Source: Nematostella vectensis (Eukaryota; Cnidaria; Anthozoa; Actiniaria; Edwardsiidae). Taken from it: a stretch of DNA of 64,000 nucleotides. The position numbers and the translations under genes were made by a program. Location: assembly GCF_932526225.1 (NCBI RefSeq), contig NC_064041.1, forward strand, positions 7,864,331 to 7,928,330. Direction: 5' to 3'. Of the stretch, positions 46,301-54,993 are shown in pieces. Under the pieces are notes generated by a model. It was not told the origin of the DNA, did not search any database, and was given only the letters and a program-made list of their open reading frames with translations. The first letter of the stretch is position 1, and every line of letters begins with the position of its first letter.

Positions 46301-49300
46301 AATGGCCTCCATTCCATTCCGGGATGGGAACTCGGGATAAACGAACGCGCCCTTTATCTATTCTAATCATTCTCATTCCGGAATCAAGAGTGAAAAAACG
46401 CACCCTAAGTCTGTGACCTGGCTAATGTGAACACTTTTTACTCGGCTCGCCTTTTCCAAGAAATTACGTATTCGATATTTAAATAAGCTTCGGACATTAT
46501 CCTATCAACTCCTCAAGCTGTCAGTCATGACATTGTTTTGCATATTTCCGATGCAGCAGATCTTATAGATTCTGGATATTTTCTTGGAATAATCCCAACT
46601 TTATCGGAACTATGTTAAAAATATTAAAATAAAATGTCTTTTAGCCTGGGTAAATACCTTAATACAGTTAATACCCAACAGAAAATAATGTCTTCCCCTT
46701 TTGTAACCTCGCTATCATGACCGCCTCTTACTGCGTTCCCATTCACAGAAGCTATGTCTCGCCCTTTCGTAACCTCACTATCATGACCGCCTATTACTGC
46801 GTTCCCATTCACAGAAAATAATGTCTTCCCCTTTTGTAAGCTCGCTATCATGACCGCCTATTGCTGCATTCCCATTCACAGAAGCTATGTCTCGCCCTTT
46901 CGTAACCTCACTATCATGACCGCCTATTACTGCGTTCCCATTCACAGAAGCTATGTCTCCCCTATTGTGACCTCGCTATCATGACCGCCTATTACTGCGT
47001 TCCCATTCACAGAAGCTATGTCTCCCCTATTGTGACCTCGCTATCATGACCGCCTATTACTGCGTTCCCATTCACAGAAGCTATGTCTCCCCTATTGTGA
47101 CCTCGCTATCATGACCGCCTATTACTGCGTTCCCATTCACAGAAGCTATGTCTCCCCTATTGTGACCTCGCTATCATGACCGCCTATTACTGCGTTCCCA
47201 TTCACAGAAGCTATGTCTCCCCCTATTGTAACCTCGCTATCATGACCGGCCTATTACTGCGTTCCCATTCACAGAAGCTATGTCTCCCCCTTTTTGTAAC
47301 CTCGCTATCATGACCGCCTCTTACTGCGTTCCCATTCACAGAAGCTACAGGAAGCCAGAGCAGAACTGGAGAAGAAGACCAGTGAGCTGAAGGAGCTGAG
47401 CTCTACGATGCGAGAGATGCACCAGGACATGAAAACGAGCTCCGCCAGCATCGTGGAGCTCGAGCAACTACTCCAGGAAGCACGCACTCAGAACGACCGT
47501 CACTCGGTCCAGCTACAGACGACAGACCACGCGTACAAGGAGACAAAGGCCAGCCTATCCCAGCAGACCAAGCGAAATGGGGAGCTAGAGGAAAAGTTGA
47601 GGAGGACTGAGGAGGAGTTGAAGGACCGAGACGGACAGGTTGCCAAACTGGACAATGAGGTACGTGGTGCGGGGTGGATATGTTGTTTTAGGCCGCGTTG
47701 GATTGCAGTAGACAACCCAGTTGTTTTTTAGGCAGGCATCAAAAGGTGGAGCGAGCGACGCCAGGCTAAAAAACGCCTGCAAGGGAAGCTAGGATCCATT
47801 CGAGCATACTAACAAAATTGAACAAATTTTATTTACTTGACTGGATATACTCTATGATTCCTGCTGCTTATTTTTTTTTTTTTTTTTTTAACTTAATTCA
47901 TTATTACTGTTAGCAGTCTTCCCAATTTATATCCCCAAATTGTTTGGAGGCAAAACCGGGGTTTTAGATTATCCAAAATTAGGTTCCAATCGAGAGGCTA
48001 TTACGATTAGCTTGAGTTTATTACTGGTCCTACTAACTAAACAAAGACCTTGAATAAAGCATTGTAAACTAGTGCAAGTAATCAAGCACTTGGTCTACAT
48101 TAATATGTACATTTTTCAATGCGTGAAATAATCCTACATAAGCACTAACCGCATGTAGCTTTCATTACGTGTCGTATATTTGTAGTTTGCGTATATTTAT
48201 TTAAAACTTTTTATGACTCTTCACGACAATATTAGTTCTTTTCTTTGTCTAATTATAATAATTGTGAATATTTGTATGCAAATACACTTTAGCTTGATGT
48301 CTGAATCATCGTAAACTGATCTATTCGACCTTTGCATGGAATGTGGCGGCGGTTTGAAACCAAACACTCGCGCGCTAAATCTGACAACATAATCGTAGCC
48401 ATGGCTTCACCACAAAAGTACAACCGACCTCTTAAATTATTCCTTAGCTGCTTGGGTACTTAAACAACTCCTGAATCATGGATTGGCGTGGTTATTATGC
48501 TCAACAGCTCACAAAGTTACAAAATGACTTCCAAGATACCATCACTCAACTCAAGACTTTGGAAGATTTGCTCGACACAAGCAAGCGAGTTGTCGAGGAG
48601 AAAGAACAGAAAGTCACTGAACTCGATAAACTGCTCAATGAAAGTGTGGATGAATTGCAACAGAAAGATAAGTCATTAAAGGAGAAGGATGGTAAATTAG
48701 CGGAGCTGGACCAGGCGCTGAAAGAAAGCAGAAAGGAAATAAAGAACAGAGAAGCCCAGGTGAGGTATCGTTTATGATTCAGTAATGTAATTTGTATATC
48801 TTTATGAGTAATCTCTGCTTCGGTTTGGTTGTATAATCTTACAGATTACCCTCTATGTAAGTATGTTTGCCAGATGTAACATAATTCGTTTTTTATTGCG
48901 CTGTATTTTCTCCCAAGTTGAGAATCCCTGAAAGTTTTTTTTGAGATCTGAACAGCATTGCGTTGTGTCGTGAAATGCGTCCGTTACATTGAAGTGTATC
49001 GTCTGTTGATGTCAAGATGGTTTTATTGTAACCATGACAAATATAATTTAGTTTGTTTTAATTAAATATCATTTGCCAGGTGGTGAAAGAGACCGTTTAA
49101 CACTACCGTCTGTATTCAGAGATAACTGCATTCGTAATTAATGTATTTTTGCATTCATAATTGATTTATTTTCCGATAGATTAAATTTATTATTATTTTT
49201 CTATATTATTTTCTATATATATTGCCAGCTTTGTATAATTACATGAACCCCAGGGGAATAAACTCTCATTTGTATCGGGTGTTTTTTTTTATATATTTTT

Positions 49301-52300
49301 CTTTAGTCTCTAAGTAACTTTCTTAGATGTTTCCGTGATAAAAATCAGATTAAAAATCAAATCTCTATCATGTGGCAAGCTCAAATTCAGAATAAAAGTC
49401 TGTGGTACCGATTGTGTGATGATTGTGTCCATGAAATAGTTGACCATCATTCTTTAGGTGTACTAATGCTGTGCAGAAAAAAAGTAGATCTTTGAGCTTG
49501 CCCCGTTTTCGCAACAGGTCTCCCAGATGGACTCATCGATGCGAGAACAAAAGACAGAGATCTACCAGAAGACCATGGCCCTGGAACAGAACCTCAACCA
49601 ATCACGGCACGAACTGAGCGAGAGAGCAGTCGAGGTGAGTTAGTACGCATGTTCATCTAATCACGACAGGGACTGAGCGAGAGAGATGTCGAGGTGAGTT
49701 AGTACGCATGTTCATCTAATCACGACACGAACTGAGCGAGAGAGCAGTCGAGGTGAGTTAGTACGCATGTTTAACCAATCACGAAACGAACTGAGCAAAA
49801 GAGATGTCGAGGTGAGTTATTACGCATGCTCATCCAATCACGACACGAACTGAGCAAGAGAGAAGTCGAGGTGAGTTAGTACGCATGTTCAACAAATCAT
49901 AACGCAAGATAGCCTAGAGCAGTGGCGAAGGAGAGCTTAAGAGCGCTAACCTGTCGGAAAATCTTGTTCGATCCAAGCAAAAGGGATTAACTGTACTTTC
50001 AGACCCTTTACCTATGAGGTAGCCATCTAAAGTCGAATGTTAAAGTGAGGTGCGAGGTCTCCCGTCTCTATGATATATATGTTATATCCCTAACAGATCG
50101 CTGAGCTAAAAGCCAAATACGATCAGTCACAAGACCAGCTGCGACAAACCAAGAACCGACTTGCGCATTACGAGAAGGTGGCTCGCCAACAACAAGAAGA
50201 CCTGAAAAAGCGGATCGCGCAGCTCACAGACCTTGAGGTGGTAAGTGAGCACAGAGCATTGCGACGTACTGAAAGTAGGTTATATGTCTAAAATAAAGGT
50301 GACAACCATACATAAGCTAACACAGACAGCCATAAGAAACACTGAATATTGTCTCAATGTTGACAGGAAGCGGAAAAACTGCGCAAGCGCAAACAAGACT
50401 CCGAAGAGACTGCGCAAGAACTGCGCCTATCACGTGAACAGCTGCAGAATACGGTAAATGCAAAGAAACATTGTAATGCCAGAGTGATACACTAGAGATA
50501 AGAGTGCGCTGAGAGTTTAAAGCCGCATTGTCACCAGTTAACTTCCGGAGGTCCGACGGAAACCTCAACCGTTAAAAAACAAATGAATCTATTAGAATCC
50601 GAGATATTTAACAGGCCATCCGCTCTAAATTATCAATCACATCCTCAAAGAAGCTTCCAATAGGCACAATGCTTTCAATATTTTGAAACATTTTTCGTGT
50701 TATCCGTTTAAAATCATCGGAGATTGTTACGTAATCGACCGGAAGTAAACTGGTGACAATGCGGCTTTAAGATATAGAAAGTGGGTCATGCGCGAGTACA
50801 CTAAGTTTACATACGTTTTCAGTGCGTGTTTCTCCCTTTTTCTATCTCACAGCACGCGGAGCTCATGGAGGCCCGGCGCGAACTGCTCCGCTACCAGCGC
50901 AAGGAACAGGAGCTCGTCCAAGAACTGGATGACGCACACGTGCTGTTGCAAGCCAAGGAGGGCGACTGCACCCGCCTCGCAAAGGACCTTGGGGCGGCAC
51001 AGGTGCGTGAGGCCCAGGCCGAGGCACGATGCGTACAAGAGATGCGCAGGAGTTCACAGCAGAGCGAACTAAAGCAGGTCTCGCAAGAGAAAGAGGTAAA
51101 GTAAATACCGTATAACACAGGCTCGATCCAACGGAGATAAGAGTTCTCCAGCCTTGAGAAGGCTGGTTCTCACAGAGATGCGATCTCTTATGTCGTTGTA
51201 ATACCAACCGCAATTTTGTTATACAATAGCACGATATAGCCCATGGAGCAATTGTGGATTTAATTCGAATCCCATTTGCGTAGTTACAGCGACTTCAAGA
51301 AAGCTACAACAAGCTTCTTACCCAGAAAGAGGAAATAGAGGCTGAAAAGCGTATCCTTGCTACGAGCATAAGTAATAAGGAGAAACAGCTGACCCAAGAG
51401 CTTAGCCGTAGTCATGACGACACGACTGCGCTAGCCGAAGATAACAAGCGCTTGACGTCACAGTTGATGCGTTACGAAGACGAAGCGAAGGCGATGAGTG
51501 AGGCGCTGGTTATCAAGGATGCGGAGGTGAGAGTCCTGGGTATACTTTGGTACCACAGGGATCCCCTACTTCTGTCTGTGTTTTATAATGACAGTTCTAT
51601 TTATTTCTCCAATCTGTCGGCCATATTAGTTTCGCTAAATACTCTTATCAGTCTGCCTATGAAAATGGGCCCGCCTCCGCTAGGGTCTTCATCAGCTAGA
51701 CGCCATATAAAAAATTACCCAGAAGACCCTGTGGACTTGAAAGTGAGAGCTTTGGGTAGCCTTTGGTAGGCCGTACCACTGGGGAGTTTGTGGAGGAGAC
51801 CTGTACAGGACCCGGAATGATCCCCAAAAGTACCCCAACTGATCCTCGGACCCGAAACGATACCGAGGAGGGCCCGAAATCAACCCCACGGAATTGCGGT
51901 AATGAACATAGGGAAAGCAGAACAAAGCACTTCCAATTCTTAAAGCATAATTAAGGGTTGACAGCGAATCTATTTCTAAATAACATGACTTAAAAAACTT
52001 TAATTCCAATACAATACTTCTATTTATTACATTGCCCCGGTGGTAAACCCACAGAGTCCAAAACAAATACACAACTTTTAATTGCTACTGAGAGGAGTAC
52101 AACATAAACATAGCACAGCCAAGCACAGCCTTGCTCAGAACAACCAAACTTTTGACCTTCGAAACATTTGCAGTTCCAACACATGACTCTGACACTATAA
52201 ATCTCGTTTCCGGTAAACATCACCCCTAAAAATCTATATTCATTTGACAACCAAACGTGTATTTCACCACGAAATCCATGTTCACACGAGCAAATATTTA

Positions 52301-54993
52301 CCGACAGCCTGTTTGGCCGAGAAGATGGAACGACGAAAGCACACTGAGTAATGCACTCGAACAACCCTTTTACTACCGTTGCAAAATATTAAGAGATGTG
52401 GCTTTTGTTGAAAGCAATATGTGAGTTTAGAATTTCCTCATGTAGTCGTGCGTACACCCCTGAATGATCTCTCTCTATCTCTCTTTATGATAGTCTTTCA
52501 TTCACCGAACACAAACAAACATTTTCCTACGGGGAAGCAGAGATATGTATTATCTGTGGAGACTTTTTTTATGGCTTGTTATGTATAAATTATTTATTCA
52601 CGCCTGGTTCTTCAAAATCACGGGAATTGTTATTTGACCCCAATTGCTGACTCAACCAAGCTGTCGAAAGCTTGTATTTCCAGCGCAGTCGTATATAAAA
52701 ATCTTAATACTATGGTTTTAGTTAATGCAAATTTCTGGATAGTAACAGAAATGACGCTAAAATGTTTCATATGTTTTTAAAACTGAAAGCCAATTCTTCC
52801 ACATTCCTTTTGTTTGTCCATTACTGAAATTCCTTGGTGTTCATTCCGGGGACTCTTGGGGATCGTTTCGGGTCCCGGGATCAGTTGGGGGACTTTTGGG
52901 GATCATTTCGGGTCCTGGGATCGTTTCGGGTCCTGTTATCATTTCGGGTCCTGTACAGACCTACCGAAAGCTCAGCATTTTTCTTCAGGTTCAACCAAAC
53001 AAACGTAAATGTGCCCTTCGTATTACGCGGATCTACATAAGAAAACTTTTAATGCCGCGATAGCGTTGAAACAATACCTCTGCTAATTGCCCAAAAAGCG
53101 TATGCTTACAGGGGGTGTCCTGGGGGGGGGGGGGGGGGGGGGCATGTATGAGACATTATCTAAAATACAGGAGAAAATTCCTTGAAAGTCCCTTTTGGGC
53201 CCCCTACTGTTAAAATTCCTGGCTACGCCGCTGGCTTAACTCCCCTCATAACAGGAAACCCCCAGTCCTGGGAACAAAATTTTCTAAGAATTGTCTATTT
53301 GCTTGGACACACTTGGTTGTTTTGCTTTTTAGATCGCAAGACTTGAAGCGCGTATCTCTGGCTACGAAAGAGCCATGTTCGGGCGGAATCAATTCGACAG
53401 ACTGGGCCCGGGTGGGGGTCGCCCTTCGCCTAGGCCCAGTTCCCCGCGGACCGGTCATGTTCGTCACGTGACCTCACCGCGTCATCTGAGTGGTGTATCG
53501 AAGAGTAATACGGATTATAATCTACATAACTTGTCGACAGGCTCCTCACTTAGTTACCTTGACAACGAAGATTACCTGGACTATAATCATAACGTCTCGA
53601 CCAATCGCGCGCCGCCGCTATTACGGGTCTCGACCGAAGGCTCCGTGTCCCAGTCGTCACGCAATTTCAACCGTCAGACAAACACTCACGGGTCACGCGC
53701 CGATTATCACAACACATCGGGTATGGAGACGCTCGAGGGGCTATTGTTGGAAGCAAATCGCGCATTAAACGATGACGATCCGCTGTTGTACACTCCCACG
53801 TCTGGTTCGCCGGCTCGGCGCACTAAACGCGACCAGACCCCTCCCCAGAAAGAGGCTGCAGTTAGCAGCGAAGAGTCTGGGACCGAGACACTCAAGGAGC
53901 AGCTCGAGGCAAAGAAGGCTGCTGCCGGACTAACCCGCGGGTCCGAGGGAACACCGCTGGACCCAAGCAAGTGGTGAGTCTACCTTTTATGTACACACAA
54001 ATGTTATTCTTTAGATCGGTGGTATAACACTCGTTTTCAGTCACATGTGCACCGTGTGTTTTCCTTTTCGAGTCGCTACTGGTTTTTGGTGACGTAAGCC
54101 ATTTCGCAGTTACGGCGGCCGTTGGACCGCTAACCAATTAGAGAGGGCTGAAAAACACCAGGCGTCAAGAAAGCAGTCAAGAGATGCCTACGTACATACA
54201 CACTAAACCAACAACAACGAAAACCTAAGAAACAATTCGATTTTTTTCGGTATTTTCTCGATGACAGTAGCTTAGAAGGCGACCAACTATGTTTTGGTTG
54301 TGATCGATCTAAAGCTGTGACAGATGCAGAATGGGAGAATTCAAAAGTCATGATTGACGTCCACCAAATCACAGTCGCGACTCGTAAACGAATGGCACAG
54401 GGTGCACGTGTGACTGAAAACGAGTGTAAATAAAGCAATCAAAAAGACTTCGGGGAGAATGAGTAAATGAGGACATGGTAGCACACACGCTTTGTACGGC
54501 TGGTGTTGATGTAAAACTCTCTTATGCCTGGTGCACACTAGTGATATAGCGACACGCTCATTGTCGTTATGTCATTATTGTGCACCAGGCATAAACATAA
54601 AACAATGTTTGTACATTTATGCCTGGTGTACACTAGTGACATAACCACAAAGTCGCGCGCACTGTTATGTTCATATGTTCAAGTGTGAATGGTTCGACAT
54701 AAAGACATAAGCCTCACATAATGACCTTGGACATAACGACATAGAAAAAAAGACATGTCATTATGTCCGTGTCGTTACGTCGGATTCACGTACTGACGCA
54801 ATATGCTCTTGGGTTTTTCTCCTTATTTACAGTAATGCGTTATCCCTACTTGATGTTTAATTTTTGAAGGATATTGTTTTTTTCTACATTTCTCATTAGC
54901 CGTGCAAGTTTGGAGGAGCGCTTACGAGCGAGCGAACAGCGCAGAAAACAGATTGATAAACAGCTGAACAATATGAAGACCTCTTTTACGTGA
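29505..54993 (+). CDS. CCDC18: CCDC18-like centrosomal coiled-coil protein, 25 coding exons
   Basis: Exons: 29505-29665, 31731-31835, 32459-34366, 34987-35188, 35966-36130, 36896-37005, 37954-38082, 38424-38520, 39316-39437, 39726-40035, 40755-41007, 41133-41268, 41778-41937, 43070-43382, 44361-44638, 45778-46017, 47342-47659, 48508-48759, 49518-49634, 50097-50240, 50367-50453, 50853-51095, 51290-51526, 53333-53973, 54900-54993. Phases agree at every junction, giving about 2273 aa. Blocks recognisably collinear with vertebrate CCDC18 include KLKLALKDAEIQKLQA, ELDQALKESRKEIKNREAQ, ELRLSREQLQNTHAELMEAR, DLGAAQVREAQAEAR and ARLEARISGYERA. Human CCDC18 (about 1450 aa) is a coiled-coil protein reported at centriolar satellites. 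This protein is longer, mainly because of exon 3. Other centrosomal coiled-coil families are less likely. Confidence 0.88.
30565..30717. mobile_element. 5'-truncated MITE family A copy
   Basis: It retains CAAAGAAACTTCGATTAGA, CAATATTTTAAAATATTTTT and the right end AGTAAACTGGTGACAATGCG plus GCTTTAA (TTAA at 30714-30717). The left half is absent. Confidence 0.7.
31201..31493. repeat. 102-bp tandem repeat, three copies, in CCDC18 intron 1
   Basis: Units start TGATCATAGATGTTTTTTGA at 31201, 31303 and 31405 and are nearly identical. The unit length is a multiple of three, which produces a 107-codon antisense ORF with no other support. Confidence 0.9.
34530..34835. repeat. degenerate CTGTCTGTC-rich intron tract
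   Basis: Many imperfect TCTGTCTG, CATATGATA and TAACTGTCTGTC motifs downstream of the exon 3 donor. A decayed short tandem repeat. Confidence 0.6.
34987..41937 (+). CDS. CCDC18: CCDC18 exons 4-13: linker and first coiled-coil half
   Basis: Exon 4 is disordered (SSPESAQVLTLADLTPP). From exon 5 the coiled coil begins (DTLRKKLNRQREENSQLVNQ), collinear with the KLRQQN.LVTQNHSLM block of vertebrate CCDC18. Exons 6-10 continue heptad-rich sequence with an NVNTPPS-type break. Exon 11 (40755-41007) carries the conserved block MVADLKLKLALKDAEIQKLQ. Exon 12 ends IITRLEDELSR at a donor that is tandemly repeated. Exon 13 gives IQLEERLADKMAQIASLEG. Almost all introns are phase 0 or split an Arg codon as AG|N or CG|N. 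Confidence 0.86.
35189..35965. other. CCDC18 intron 4
   Basis: Includes a dispersed repeat at about 35690-35830 that is the inverted relative of 19285-19500. Otherwise nothing recognised. Confidence 0.5.
37028..37225. repeat. dispersed repeat, second copy at 58925-59125
   Basis: The text CCGCCATTTTATG.TCCCGCT, CATCCA.TTCCATC.GC, TTTTCAATCAAATATCGTCA and TTTTCAATGATAAACAATAA appears in the same order and orientation in both places. Non-coding. Confidence 0.75.
37226..37953. other. CCDC18 intron 6, 3' part
   Basis: No element or exon recognised before the acceptor TGTTTGCAG. Confidence 0.45.
38558..39093. mobile_element. 536-bp element with perfect 35-bp terminal inverted repeats
   Basis: AATTCTTGCAAGCGAGTGAT onward (38558-38592) is perfectly mirrored at 39059-39093. 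Inside, a 45-bp segment (TGTTCTGGTACGAGATCGCG and on) occurs twice in direct orientation, at about 38607 and 38932. An interior CCTGAAGAAGTCTTATTAAA resembles 3' tails of retroelements. It begins 37 bp after the exon 8 donor. Confidence 0.75.
40036..40754. other. CCDC18 intron 10
   Basis: Ordinary intron sequence. No repeat ends or exon recognised. Confidence 0.45.
41236..41490 (+). repeat. 35/45-bp minisatellite spanning the CCDC18 exon 12 donor
   Basis: Units contain the exon end ACTTGAGGATGAGCTGTCACG followed by GGTAAGACTC-like donor text. Donor positions: 41269 (used), 41314, 41349, 41384, 41419 and 41464; spacing 45, 35, 35, 35, 45. Two of the extra copies read GTTAGA, the others GTAACA, GTGAGA and GTAAGA. 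The exonic part encodes TRLEDELSR. Confidence 0.9.
41500..41740. repeat. ATC microsatellite in CCDC18 intron 12
   Basis: CATCATCAT runs with GTTGTCATTA and TTTATGTCC interruptions, duplicated as two blocks of about 120 bp. Confidence 0.9.
42240..43069 (+). repeat. 42-bp minisatellite abutting the CCDC18 exon 14 acceptor
   Basis: About 19 units of ACTGACTCGGTAGTTTTCGT plus GAATGACTCGCTTCTGTTCGTT. The last unit is modified to GTTACCCGCTTAG, which is the exon 14 acceptor (43069). A similar CTCGCTTAG|GT lies at about 42550. The unit is 14 codons long and open on both strands (FVTDSVVFVNDSLL on plus), giving ORFs of over 170 codons that I do not regard as genes. Confidence 0.9.
43070..47659 (+). 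CDS. CCDC18: CCDC18 exons 14-17: middle coiled coil
   Basis: Exons 43070-43382, 44361-44638, 45778-46017 and 47342-47659 are continuous heptad-rich helix. ITHLERQLEEKSSEQ and KELDTQIEQLQKKFDEKN match the HLE..LEEK and QHKEMEKQIERLEAQLEKKD blocks of vertebrate CCDC18. Exon 15 starts after an intron that ends in a SINE. Exon 17 starts KLQEARAELEKKTSELK at the tenth of ten tandem acceptors and contains SLSQQTKRNGELEEKL. Confidence 0.87.
43463..43749. mobile_element. MITE with GGCCCTGTCACACGTACG ends in CCDC18 intron 14
   Basis: The left end GGCCCTGTCACACGTACGTT is mirrored by ACGTGTGTCAGGGCCC at the right. TGCAACAA/TTGTTGCA and GTCGCA motifs recur in both arms, so the whole element could fold back. 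The ORFs across it are accidental. Confidence 0.75.
43905..44085 (+). mobile_element. tRNA-derived SINE, 5'-truncated copy
   Basis: It retains the B-box-like GGGTTCGAGCCC and the body TTGGGATTATTTCTGAGG, AAAACCCGACTCCATATTGG, GGGCTTGCAATCCCTC and GACGCATTATTAAGAGCATT of the full copy 250 bp downstream. The tRNA A-box region is lost. Confidence 0.8.
44145..44330 (+). mobile_element. tRNA-derived SINE, fuller copy
   Basis: GTGGCGCGACAGCTCAGTGG gives an A box and CCGGGTTCGAGCCCAAG a B box at tRNA-like spacing (RNA polymerase III promoter). The SINE body is shared with 43905-44085. It ends about 35 bp before the acceptor of exon 15, so the branch-point text GATACTAAT lies directly at the SINE tail. 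It should be transcribed by Pol III only if active; no age estimate is possible here. Confidence 0.85.
44752..44822. repeat. short dispersed repeat, inverted relative at 58517-58587
   Basis: CTTTCTCGCGCCGC, TCTCCGCGACGCCCTGGGTC and GAGGATG reappear as the reverse complement at 58517-58587. A further diverged match (TTGACGCCCTGGATTTCCAA) lies at about 59925. Probably a fragment of a repeat family. Confidence 0.65.
45331..45707. mobile_element. MITE family B, inverted copy in CCDC18 intron 15
   Basis: Ends TACCTTATATACCTTAATTT and TTAAATGTAATAAGGTA with TTCGCGA motifs. The middle is the reverse complement of 7755-8010, for example CTAAATCTAGTTTCATAAAA and CAACTCAACGCCTTACCGTA. Confidence 0.8.
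46201..46407. mobile_element. MITE with AGGGCACGTTTTTTCC ends in CCDC18 intron 16
   Basis: The left arm AGGGCACGTTTTTTCCATAT is mirrored by GAGTGAAAAAACGCACCCT. An inner pair ATTCTGGAATGGGAA/TTCCATTCC repeats several times. No coding content. Confidence 0.65.
46680..47345 (+). repeat. 66-bp minisatellite with ten copies of the CCDC18 exon 17 acceptor
   Basis: Each unit reads roughly CTATGTCTCCCCTATTGTGA, CCTCGCTATCATGACCGCC, TATTACTGCGTTCCCATTCACAG|AAG. The AG falls at 46748, 46814, 46881, 46947, 47012, 47077, 47142, 47207, 47274 and 47341, 65-67 bp apart; the last is the true acceptor. Use of the ninth would shift frame and meet TGA within 13 codons. Central units are essentially identical. 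Confidence 0.93.
47660..48507. other. CCDC18 intron 17, with a possible internal start just before exon 18
   Basis: A T19 run lies at 47871-47889. Immediately upstream of the exon 18 acceptor an ATG at 48478 is in frame with exon 18 (MDWRGYYAQQLTKLQ). Thirty bases of frame before the AG make a shorter product from an internal promoter conceivable, but nothing proves it. Confidence 0.4.
48508..54993 (+). CDS. CCDC18: CCDC18 exons 18-25: C-terminal coiled coil and tail
   Basis: Exons 18-23 are the best conserved part. LDQALKESRKEIKNREAQ and VSQMDSSMREQKTEIYQKT follow the family's LDQALKER and THLDMTIREHRGE blocks. Exons 21-22 give ELRLSREQLQNT and HAELMEARRELLRYQRKE, then DLGAAQVREAQAEARC. Exon 24 opens IARLEARISGYERAMFG, then becomes disordered (Ser/Asn/Thr-rich, with LDNEDYLDYNHNVS and DDDPLLYTPTSGSP). 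Exon 25 ends in a short helix RASLEERLRASEQRRKQ and TGA at 54991-54993. Exon 19 carries a tandemly repeated donor. Confidence 0.88.
48760..49517. other. CCDC18 intron 18
   Basis: AT-rich, without recognised repeats or exons. Confidence 0.45.
49596..49905 (+). repeat. 59-bp minisatellite spanning the CCDC18 exon 19 donor
   Basis: Units join the exon end CACGAACTGAGCGAGAGAGC and AGTCGAG to intron text GTGAGTTAGTACGCATGTTC and ATCTAATCACGACA. Donors lie at 49635 (used), 49694, 49753, 49812 and 49871, each exactly 59 bp apart, all reading GAG|GTGAGT. About 36 bp of each unit is former coding sequence (NQSRHELSERAVE in the original). Confidence 0.93.
50517..50770. mobile_element. 254-bp MITE family A, copy 3
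   Basis: TTAA at 50517-50520 and 50767-50770, ends TTTAAAGCCGCATTGTCACC and GGTGACAATGCGGCTTTAA. Very similar to 3715 and 13004 copies. It lies between exons 21 and 22. Confidence 0.88.
51764..52990. mobile_element. 1.2-kb element with long inverted arms in CCDC18 intron 23
   Basis: The left arm (about 51764-51880) with CCTGTACAGGACCCGGAATG and ATGATCCCCAAAAGTACCCC is mirrored at about 52835-52970, where the GATC.TTTCGGGTCC unit is tandemly expanded. The interior holds a minus-strand ORF (52020-52364) described separately. No transposase was recognised. Confidence 0.65.
52020..52364 (-). CDS. unidentified cysteine-rich ORF inside the intron 23 element
   Basis: 114 codons on the minus strand. 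The spacing C-WN-C-K-C-FEGQKFG-C-SEQG-C matches the C-x2-C-x-C-x7-C-x4-C core of von Willebrand factor type C modules, preceded by a CSCEHGFRGEIHVW stretch and followed by a hydrophobic segment (YVYVVLLSVAI). It could be a small secreted or membrane protein, a captured exon or chance. No start context, promoter or splice partner was found. Confidence 0.25.
   Translation of the reverse strand: MFECITQCAFVVPSSRPNRLSVNICSCEHGFRGEIHVWLSNEYRFLGVMFTGNEIYSVRVMCWNCKCFEGQKFGCSEQGCAWLCYVYVVLLSVAIKSCVFVLDSVGLPPGQCNK
53123..53142. repeat. G20 homopolymer in a transposon-like patch
   Basis: A long G run just before CATGTATGAGACATTATC. The nearby AAATTCCTGGCTACGCCGCT is a sequence style often seen at DNA-transposon ends. 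The left end was not identified. Confidence 0.6.
54523..54593. repeat. 71-bp hairpin repeat in CCDC18 intron 24
   Basis: TATGCCTGGTGCACACTA is mirrored by TTGTGCACCAGGCATA. A related end (TTATGCCTGGTGTACACTAG) follows at about 54618 with ACATAA-rich text to about 54790, so two small foldback elements may lie side by side. Confidence 0.65.
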
